Shown: piece by piece, positions 1 to 6,795 of the stretch
How positions within the stretch are numbered: position 1 is the first letter of the stretch
Layout: each line of letters starts with the position of its first letter
Source of the DNA: an uncultured Lentisphaerota bacterium
GTDB taxonomy: Bacteria > Verrucomicrobiota > Kiritimatiellia > RFP12 > UBA1067
Assembly: GCA_900321255.1 (NCBI GenBank)
Contig: ONVK01000033.1
Coordinates: 1 to 32,670 of the forward strand
DNA: 32,670 nt
Direction: 5' to 3'
Program-made: the position numbers and the translations under genes
The notes under the pieces: model-generated
What the model was told of the DNA's origin: nothing
The model's input: the letters and a program-made list of their open reading frames with translations, nothing else
The model's database searches: none

Positions 1-14
1 TTGCTTTCTTTTCC

Positions 15-32
15 CTTGCGCTGGAGCGCAAG
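15..32. repeat. perfect 8-bp-arm palindrome at the window edge
   Basis: CTTGCGCT and AGCGCAAG are perfect inverted arms separated by GG. The palindrome lies downstream of the last complete gene of the defence operon. Neither strand has a T-run after it, so it is not a standard intrinsic terminator. A possible minus-strand start codon at 46 would put it inside the first codons of a gene leaving the window, but about 15 codons are too few to identify one. Confidence 0.4.
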
Positions 33-115
33 AGGCGGAGAGCCATGCTCTTAGACAATGCCAGAAAATTTTATTCGAGAATTACAGTTGCTGTCCCCGC
101 AGTTTTCAGCATTCA

Positions 116-1354
116 TTATACAGTGTATTCCACCCTAAAACGACTTTCACCTGTCTCCGTAACATCGACCCACAAACCGCCTTTCTGGACAACATTTCGC
201 TTTACCGCAAAAGCAGGATGCCCAAATTGATTTTTCTCTCCGTATGTCGCTACACACACACGCCCGTCAATCGGCAAATTCCCATTCCCAAACGAATTTA
301 ACGAACCATGATGAGGCAATTGAACCATACCAATACTTTTGACGTATCTCCCAAACACCCTCGTCAAATCTGCATCGTCCAACGATATATCTCCCGTATA
401 GAGGCAACCCGGACATCCGTGAAAAATCGAAGACTGCTCATGCCGTAGAACCCGATCAAGCCAATACTCTGCAAATTGATCGCAGGGACAGTAGCACCCC
501 CAAACATCCCCATCAACGACTTCTCCCATGCTTGAGCATGCGCCATCACGAGGCCCCGAATAAAGAGCCATCGAGTTCCGATTAATTCCACCTGGCAATG
601 CCTTGTAGCAACGACGCAGGTCCTTTAAATTCTTAATCACAAAATCAGGATCTTTAAGATTTGCAATCTGAAAACCTTTCCCAAAAACATTCTCCAACTC
701 ATCTATCAGATTAGAATACCACTGTGGCTTATGATTGTATGGCATCAAAATCCACCTCAGCATTCGCTCATTGTCAGGAAGATTGTTCCCGATTAAAATC
801 TTAGTCAACGAAGGAACTTCTTTCTGTAGATCCTCAACTTCAACGCCTTCATCGTCCACCTCATTCCCCATTGGCGACCGCTCACCATCTGCAGGACGGA
901 CAAATGTTACTTTCGTATCTTTGCCGAAATACTCTTCGGGACTATTGATAATACTATTAAGGATACTATTAAGGGCATCGTTTATCCTTCCCCATCTTGA
1001 CCTACTCAAATGATATCCAGTCAAAATATACCGTTCTTCCGCAGACAGTAGCGGCAAAATGACCCTGCGAATCTGGTGACTCTTGAGACATGGAATCAGA
1101 TTAACATGGTCGTCATCAAGATGCGAAACGAACAATATATCAACGCCATGTCCATCAGGGAAGGCCTGTTCCACCCGCTCTTCAATATCTTTTCTTTTCA
1201 GAGGAGTTCCATCACAGTTTCGTTGCAATCCACAATTTTTCAGAGATCCACAATCATAAACGACACGAAAGACACAGTTCCGTTCAGAGTTGAAAAATTC
1301 CTCTGAATAGAAAGCACCTTGTCCAACGGGATGAAATGTCCGAATCATTTTCAT
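116..1354 (-). CDS. ComEC-like metallo-beta-lactamase-fold hydrolase, last complete gene of the defence operon
   Basis: This 412-residue soluble protein has the metal-binding core of a ComEC/Rec2-type metallo-beta-lactamase fold. SHLDDDH at residues 77-83 gives the HxDxDH form of the motif (H78, D80, D82, H83). YTGD ends at D322, and HHGS is at 348-351. NRNS near 258-261 also resembles ComEC-type proteins. No membrane channel domain is present. Between NRNS and YTGD lies a cysteine-rich insert (C287, C289, C291, C314, C317) that could hold an extra metal ion. Relatives hydrolyse phosphodiester bonds in nucleic acids or nucleotides; the substrate here is unknown. An AGGA about 7 bases before the ATG acts as ribosome site. 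The gene follows the DGQHR-TIR gene by 53 bases, which suggests a shared transcript. Confidence 0.8.
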   Translation of the reverse strand: MKMIRTFHPVGQGAFYSEEFFNSERNCVFRVVYDCGSLKNCGLQRNCDGTPLKRKDIEERVEQAFPDGHGVDILFVSHLDDDHVNLIPCLKSHQIRRVILPLLSAEERYILTGYHLSRSRWGRINDALNSILNSIINSPEEYFGKDTKVTFVRPADGERSPMGNEVDDEGVEVEDLQKEVPSLTKILIGNNLPDNERMLRWILMPYNHKPQWYSNLIDELENVFGKGFQIANLKDPDFVIKNLKDLRRCYKALPGGINRNSMALYSGPRDGACSSMGEVVDGDVWGCYCPCDQFAEYWLDRVLRHEQSSIFHGCPGCLYTGDISLDDADLTRVFGRYVKSIGMVQLPHHGSLNSFGNGNLPIDGRVCVATYGEKNQFGHPAFAVKRNVVQKGGLWVDVTETGESRFRVEYTV

Positions 1355-1407
1355 TGTACAATCCTTTACCCTTCGCCATTGACGAAGTATCTATTCGTCC
1401 TAGATCA

Positions 1408-2946
1408 TCATCCCAATTTCTTGGCAATTTCGGGAAGATGGTTCTTAACAATTGACTTAATGCTATTGTAGTATCCAGTCGCAGAATATGGAATATACTG
1501 CAACTTATCCATATCAAAAGGAACTCGGCCACCGCTTTTGACATATTCTTCATTTTCCACGAAGACCTTATCTGGCTTTGAATCGTCGTTAGAGCGAATC
1601 AACAACATCTGCTTGCCATTACCTTCAGCCAGACCAACCTCGAAAATCACATTCTCATTATTGCCCGTAATGTCTGCAACGAAAATATCGCACTCTTTTA
1701 TCTTCTCAATCAGTCGCCTGTCTATGCGCTGGGCCGCACCCCTAAACCGCATGATCGGTATCAACTCGTATTTTATGCCATCGTCATTCTTCTTCGGGTC
1801 GCTTAATTCGGAAAGAACTTCTCTAAACAACTTATTATACTCATTAACATGTGGGTTTGAAACATAAGGCATGGCGACAAACACCTTATACGGTCCTCTT
1901 TGGTGCATTTTCTCAAAAACGGAGATCAATGCCTGTGGATCAATCTCGCCAACATCCCCCAATGCGTTTTCCGACACCCAACAAGCAAACAGTTCAGCAT
2001 CTGATCCCCTTGCAACAAAATACACAACCGCGATTGTCATCCCAAGGCTCAACGACAACAACTGCCTTTGCTCCAACAGCATATCCACCTTAATAAGCCA
2101 CCGCCTTATCCGCGCAACAGAATGTTCATCCTCCCCTATAATCTTCCGCTCCAACAAGAGAGTTATCACACGCACAAGAAAAGTCCGTTTATCCTTATCG
2201 ATAACGCCAGTAAGAAAAGGCAAGTCGTTTAGTTCGCCATCTTCGATTAGGCGCCTTGCAAGATAAAAAGCCCATCCAAAGGACTTGTTCGCCTGCAAAT
2301 AAAGGCCAGTAAAGAGATACTCGTCCGTTCCCGGATTTTTGGACTCTAACACAAGTTCCAAATTCTTTTCTTCCGAAATTGGCACCGCGCGATAGTTGAT
2401 ATTGTGAAAAATCAACGCAGCATTTCTTTGATAAGCAATCTGATCCGGGAAAACAACAATGCAAAACGGAATTCGCCTTTGCCTAATTCCCGATGGATCC
2501 TCATCGATACTCGGAACCGCCATTAAACGATGATTACCATCAATCCGACGAAATGGTTTTTGTTCCTGAAGCCCCTTCAAAAGTGTCATGGCAAAAGCCC
2601 GAACCGTCCATTCTTTCACAATCGGCTTCCCCAGCGTAAGTCGTATATCCTTCTCTGCGTAACGCCGAACCTGCTTCTGCTCCCGCCCATTCAACAGGCG
2701 ATCAATTTCATGTCCTTTCTCTTCTAACCCGAGTGCCGCCCAGGTCGTTCCAAGAATCACCTCCGGGAAAAATAAACCCTGTTTGTCATTAAGGAAGTCC
2801 CGTATATCTTCAACATGATCATTAATTGCATCACGTTGAAAGTTATCGTCAGCGATAGATGCGTCTGCCAACTCACCAAACGGAGCAAAACCCCGAAAGC
2901 TTATGAATGTTCCAAATGCCCGCTCAACTCTTCCCGATAAATACAC
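1408..2946 (-). CDS. DGQHR-domain protein fused to a C-terminal TIR/deoxyribosyltransferase-like domain
   Basis: This is a 512-residue two-part protein. The N-terminal half (about 1-340) has the signature of DGQHR/DndB-like, ParB-related domains, with DGNHR at residues 136-140 in place of DGQHR. The C-terminal part (about 353-512) starts with VFVAMPY at 355-361. It continues to CDIFVADITG around 419-428 and then NVIFEVGLAEG, where E436 is the expected catalytic glutamate of the TIR/nucleoside 2-deoxyribosyltransferase-like superfamily. Such domains cleave N-glycosidic bonds in NAD or nucleosides. DGQHR domains occur in DNA-modification and phage-defence loci. A strong AGGAGGG lies 6 bases before the ATG. 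I infer a defence effector whose DGQHR part senses or regulates; the substrate cannot be read from sequence. Confidence 0.75.
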   Translation of the reverse strand: MYLSGRVERAFGTFISFRGFAPFGELADASIADDNFQRDAINDHVEDIRDFLNDKQGLFFPEVILGTTWAALGLEEKGHEIDRLLNGREQKQVRRYAEKDIRLTLGKPIVKEWTVRAFAMTLLKGLQEQKPFRRIDGNHRLMAVPSIDEDPSGIRQRRIPFCIVVFPDQIAYQRNAALIFHNINYRAVPISEEKNLELVLESKNPGTDEYLFTGLYLQANKSFGWAFYLARRLIEDGELNDLPFLTGVIDKDKRTFLVRVITLLLERKIIGEDEHSVARIRRWLIKVDMLLEQRQLLSLSLGMTIAVVYFVARGSDAELFACWVSENALGDVGEIDPQALISVFEKMHQRGPYKVFVAMPYVSNPHVNEYNKLFREVLSELSDPKKNDDGIKYELIPIMRFRGAAQRIDRRLIEKIKECDIFVADITGNNENVIFEVGLAEGNGKQMLLIRSNDDSKPDKVFVENEEYVKSGGRVPFDMDKLQYIPYSATGYYNSIKSIVKNHLPEIAKKLG

Positions 2947-2984
2947 TAAGCCCTCCTAAATTCTCATAGTGACGCCTTAAAATT

Positions 2985-4148
2985 CTAGAATTTCTCCAAA
3001 TTCAACGCAGGGAGTCCCGGAGCGCATCTTCTTGCATTTGTATATGCCAAGGCACGTCCGACTTTTGTGATGTCGAATGATTTCTTTAACCCATCTATCC
3101 ACTTTTGCACTACAACAAGCGAAGGATATCTTTGCCACTCTACTTCAAATGTTTTCTTTACTTGTTTCATCAAGCTCTGGTCTCTAACATATAGTGAAAG
3201 CACCTCTTTCATTGCGGCGACCTGAACGTCGGCAAGCGCAACAGGGAGACCATTAGGAACCCTATCCAGCACCTCAGGAACAGACTGAAGATTAGGCCAT
3301 TCAGCGCATTCCGATTGCTTAACTAGAGGAAGCCTCACATAGCCGGTCATAAGCTCATTAGGAATAAGCATTTCCACGGGCAACCCAACATCCACCAATA
3401 TCTGCTGCGCATTAATGAACGATGGGGATTTTTTATCAATCCCAACACAAACATACCCGTCCATCACCTCCGCATAATAATCAACAACCCGCTTAAATTC
3501 CCCAAATGGCGACAAAACGATAGCATCAAGCATATTCAGGTTCTCCATCCAGCCCTCTCCCTTTGGCAATGCTTGAACACCAAGACTAGCATAAAGGCCT
3601 TCTAGCGCAGTTAATCCTTTTGCCAAGCTAATCCCCAAGATTGGGACTGGGCGAAAATTGCCAAACGCAAATACAACCGTAAGGGCCCTTAATTCATCGT
3701 CATCAACATCCGAAACAATCTCTATCGCCCGACTAATACCCGTATGCGTTTTACGTTGTAATTTGCCATCCATTCTAGCCACTAGCAACTCAGACAACAT
3801 CTCAATGTCGCTCTTTCGATCTGATGATGCCGCCGAGGATTGCGCCTTCGCAATCTCCCTTTGGAATTTCGGGTCGGCAAAAGACGACATATCTGCCTTC
3901 TGCTTTTGGATTTTGGCGAGCGTCATTGTCACAAGATTTTCAACACGCTCTTTTGCGACCTCAAAAGCTTCGCCAGTTAAATCTCTAATCGCATCAGAGA
4001 TCTTTTCGTCGCATATTTCCCTCGCCCGTTTCTCGTCAATTCCAACATTAAGCACCCCAACTTGAAATTGCGATGCCCCCGCTCCCGCCTTCTGAATCTG
4101 CGACGAATCAGCCATTGTACACTTCGCCCGTTTGAACCATGACAGCAT
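2985..4148 (-). CDS. LPO_1073/Vpar_1526-like protein of unknown function
   Basis: This is a 387-residue protein with no transmembrane segment. It opens with a short basic stretch, then a Q-x-Q-x-A-G-x(5)-Q-x-Q motif at about residues 18-30, and then GIDEKRAREICDEKI. The opening resembles what I recall of the uncharacterised LPO_1073/Vpar_1526 family; that assignment is from memory and tentative. The middle is helical and rich in E, K and R. The start at 4148 is chosen because AAGGGAGG lies 5 bases upstream. A second ATG at 4115 overlaps the stop of the preceding 56-residue gene (ATGGCTGA) and could also be used. The same G-x-Q-type motif appears at the end of that small membrane protein, suggesting that the two proteins work together. 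Confidence 0.6.
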   Translation of the reverse strand: MLSWFKRAKCTMADSSQIQKAGAGASQFQVGVLNVGIDEKRAREICDEKISDAIRDLTGEAFEVAKERVENLVTMTLAKIQKQKADMSSFADPKFQREIAKAQSSAASSDRKSDIEMLSELLVARMDGKLQRKTHTGISRAIEIVSDVDDDELRALTVVFAFGNFRPVPILGISLAKGLTALEGLYASLGVQALPKGEGWMENLNMLDAIVLSPFGEFKRVVDYYAEVMDGYVCVGIDKKSPSFINAQQILVDVGLPVEMLIPNELMTGYVRLPLVKQSECAEWPNLQSVPEVLDRVPNGLPVALADVQVAAMKEVLSLYVRDQSLMKQVKKTFEVEWQRYPSLVVVQKWIDGLKKSFDITKVGRALAYTNARRCAPGLPALNLEKF

Positions 4149-4278
4149 TATCGCCTCCCTTCTGCGTTTGGCGAATAGACTTGTTTATGCCGATCTTAAA
4201 ACCAATGAGTCCTCCGACGCTTCCACCGATAAGTAGTGGCACGAGCACCTTGATCAGTTCTATCACTATATCTTTCAT
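4108..4278 (-). CDS. 56-residue single-pass membrane protein, part of the defence operon
   Basis: This short frame starts 13 bases after the hsdS stop and ends inside the next gene. Residues 4-31 form one glycine-rich hydrophobic helix (core VLVPLLIGGSVGGLIGF), followed by a basic K/R stretch. The C-terminal tail GGDNAVMVQTGEVYNG resembles the G-D-N-x-x-x-x-Q motifs seen in the first residues of the following protein. An AGGGAG 9 bases upstream and GAGG closer in provide a ribosome site. The frame overlaps the next gene in a different reading frame (4108-4148), which supports translational coupling. Its function is unknown; a membrane anchor or receptor for the next protein is a reasonable guess. 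Confidence 0.65.
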   Translation of the reverse strand: MKDIVIELIKVLVPLLIGGSVGGLIGFKIGINKSIRQTQKGGDNAVMVQTGEVYNG

Positions 4279-4291
4279 TTCCTCATTCTCC

Positions 4292-5686
4292 CTACCTTAC
4301 AATCTTAGCCTCTATCTTTTTCTTTACCACATCCAGCGCGGCGGTTGCGTCGGCTTTCAGCTTGCGGGCTTCGGCGCGGATGGATGATGCTTTTAAAGCT
4401 ATTCCATCTTGCATAGCAACATCAGGAAGTATCAAGGGCAACTTATTCAGCAGCTCCAGCGAAACATTGTTGATGTTTGTGCCACCAAGATGTCGAAATA
4501 TTAGTCCTCTGAAAATCGACGATTGCATGTATGCGGCCACGTATTCAGGGTTCACTCCCGCGTCTGTGCGCAACACCATCATAAACCCACCGATATAAGT
4601 GTCATCGGGAGCATTTTTAACGTACGCAACCTTGCCGGCGTGCTCCTTACTCCCACTTGCCGCGCAAATCAAAATATCGCTGTCCTTAATCTGTTGTGCA
4701 GGGCTAAACGTCAAATCAGAATTTACATGCACCAAATCAGAAAGGTCAAGTTCGAATTTTTCGAGAGAGACATTGTTTGCTCGAAGAATGGCATGGCCAC
4801 ACTCTGCTTCGTCCTCGGATTTATATGTCACGCCTCTGACAAATGTCCCAACCGAACCCAAACGGCAACACCGTTTGTCCTCCCGGATCAAATCCGCCAA
4901 ATCGCGGAAGAAATTTTGATTGTAGTGTGCATCAAACCTATCGTTAAGGACTTCCTTCGCGGGTACGGTGAAGATGCGAGAGGAAAGCGATGTGTCGGGC
5001 TTGGGGAGCTTGGCGATGCCGAGCTCGTTCAATACCATGTCGTCGATGGAAGCGAGAAGGTTCGTCGCCTTTTCGTCCGCCGCGCGCTTTGCCGCGTATG
5101 CCGCATCAAGCTCGGCAACGATCTTCCGCTGCTCCGACAAGGGCGGCAGGGGGATGGACAAATCCATCAACTGCTCGGTATTGAGACTTTGAACCGTCGC
5201 ACCACTCTTGCACACCAGCGGCAGCAACCGCGAGCCAAAGACATCGAAGAATGCGCCCAGATAATCCACACTCACGCGATCATCAGGAAAGAACGCCTTG
5301 ATGTCCTGATTGATCGTCGTCGGTTTGTGCGTGACCATTACCGGCAATGTGTGTTGCAAAATCCCACTCCGGCTTACCATGAGAACCGCCGGACGATTCA
5401 CGTAGCAAGTCGTGGATTCGGCAAGCGCCAATTCGGTAACATGATCTTCCGAATCCTCAAACCGAAATGCCTTGAAATCCTTTGCCGACACCCACGGAAT
5501 CGATCCGTTCCAATATTCCGGATGGGCGGTGGACGGCGTTCCGCCCGTGCGGAAATAGGACAATGACAACAACTTTGCAGACGGATAAGTCGATCTGATT
5601 CGCGTCCGTCTCAATGCATGATGATACTCAGGATCCAGCCGCCTACCATGCGCTTCAGACGCCTTTATCGTAAACATCTTGCCCAT
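4292..5686 (-). CDS. hsdS: type I restriction-modification specificity subunit HsdS
   Basis: This 464-residue DNA-recognition subunit has the standard HsdS layout: target-recognition domain 1 (about 25-175), a conserved helical spacer with PLPPLSEQRKIVAELDAAY around 175-200, target-recognition domain 2 (about 235-415), and a second helical spacer at the C-terminus. It directs the methylase/nuclease partner to a bipartite recognition site. It starts 2 bases after the yhcG stop with GGGAAAG as ribosome site. The second recognition domain is visibly more AT-rich than the first, as expected where recognition domains are swapped by recombination. The recognised sequence cannot be predicted by eye. 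Confidence 0.93.
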   Translation of the reverse strand: MGKMFTIKASEAHGRRLDPEYHHALRRTRIRSTYPSAKLLSLSYFRTGGTPSTAHPEYWNGSIPWVSAKDFKAFRFEDSEDHVTELALAESTTCYVNRPAVLMVSRSGILQHTLPVMVTHKPTTINQDIKAFFPDDRVSVDYLGAFFDVFGSRLLPLVCKSGATVQSLNTEQLMDLSIPLPPLSEQRKIVAELDAAYAAKRAADEKATNLLASIDDMVLNELGIAKLPKPDTSLSSRIFTVPAKEVLNDRFDAHYNQNFFRDLADLIREDKRCCRLGSVGTFVRGVTYKSEDEAECGHAILRANNVSLEKFELDLSDLVHVNSDLTFSPAQQIKDSDILICAASGSKEHAGKVAYVKNAPDDTYIGGFMMVLRTDAGVNPEYVAAYMQSSIFRGLIFRHLGGTNINNVSLELLNKLPLILPDVAMQDGIALKASSIRAEARKLKADATAALDVVKKKIEAKIVR

Positions 5687-5688
5687 GG

Positions 5689-6795
5689 TTATTTCTTTCC
5701 CTTCCGAACCCGCACCTTTGCCACCTTTTGCGGCGCGGCAAGTAGTCGCGCTTCTTCAAAGGCGGCGCGTTCGCGCTGGAGCTCCCTTCGCAGCTCCTCT
5801 TCCGTCGGCAGGTTCAGGTGATACTTCACCGCAAAGAGATTGCGCTCGTGCTCGTTCAGTGTATAGCGGATCACCGCCTCGTCACGATCAGAACCAAGGA
5901 CAATGCCGACTGGTGGATTGTCACCGGGATTCATACGCTCGCGTTCGTAGTAGTGCTTGTAGAGCTGCATCTGCCCAAGGTCTTCGGGCGTGACCTTGCC
6001 AACCTTCAAATCGACCAGGAAGAAGCAACGCGCAAGGAAGTTGTAGAAAACGAGATCGCAATGATAGACCTCATTGCCAACGTGAATCGGGCACTGCTCG
6101 CCGACCAATGCAAAGCCGCGCCCCAACTCCAACAGGAACTTCCCCAAATGACGGATAAGCCCCGCCTCCAAATCTGCTTCCTTGTAGGCAAACGGAGAAA
6201 CACCCGTGAACTCCAAGATCGCCGGACTTCTCACAATGTCCTTCGGTTCCGGACGACTGCGCTTCACATAACCTGACGCCTTCTTGAGATCGACATGATT
6301 CGCAAGCAACCGTTCGTAGAACTGCGTCGAGATCTGCCGCTGTAGGTCGCGCACTCCCCATCCGGACTTGGCACACTCTTCGAGATAGAACTGCCGTTTC
6401 TTGGCATTTTCAACGCTCGCTAACGTACGATAATGGGACCAGCTCAATTGGTCACACAGTGTGTGACGATTTGGGAATGCAAGAAATACCAGTCGCATGT
6501 ACTTGAGGTTTGTCGATGTGTAGCCGGGGCCGAACTCCGCCGTCAATTTCAGCGAAAGACCCTTGATGAGACCATCACCGTACTTCGCACGTTCCGCCCC
6601 GCCCTGCTTCTCGACAATCTCACGCCCGACATTCCAATAGGCGGCAACCATCTCCTTGTTGGCAACGGTATAAACCTTCGCACGTGCCTTCGCGATATAC
6701 GACCGGACGCTCTTGTACAGTTCCGCCTCGACGGATTCGACGACCTCGACATCCGGCGTGATCAAAGCAGCCTTTGCCTTGCGTGCTTTCTTCAT
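5689..6795 (-). CDS. YhcG/DUF1016 family PDDEXK nuclease
   Basis: This 368-residue protein has an N-terminal DUF1016 helical domain (about 25-165; YWNVGREI and LSWSHYRTL are characteristic). A YhcG-type PD-(D/E)xK nuclease domain follows (about 195-340). Likely catalytic residues are D247 in HCDLVFYN and D262-L-K264 in FLVDLKVGK, with Q275 and Y279 of the Q-x3-Y motif following. The tail is basic. Members commonly sit between hsdM and hsdS, where their role in restriction is unresolved. The start overlaps the upstream gene's stop by ATGA, and the run of G just upstream serves as ribosome site. Confidence 0.9.
   Translation of the reverse strand: MKKARKAKAALITPDVEVVESVEAELYKSVRSYIAKARAKVYTVANKEMVAAYWNVGREIVEKQGGAERAKYGDGLIKGLSLKLTAEFGPGYTSTNLKYMRLVFLAFPNRHTLCDQLSWSHYRTLASVENAKKRQFYLEECAKSGWGVRDLQRQISTQFYERLLANHVDLKKASGYVKRSRPEPKDIVRSPAILEFTGVSPFAYKEADLEAGLIRHLGKFLLELGRGFALVGEQCPIHVGNEVYHCDLVFYNFLARCFFLVDLKVGKVTPEDLGQMQLYKHYYERERMNPGDNPPVGIVLGSDRDEAVIRYTLNEHERNLFAVKYHLNLPTEEELRRELQRERAAFEEARLLAAPQKVAKVRVRKGKK

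Noticed and set aside
15-32. Rho-independent terminator at the left edge
   Set aside because: The palindrome is strong, but neither strand has a T-run after the stem.
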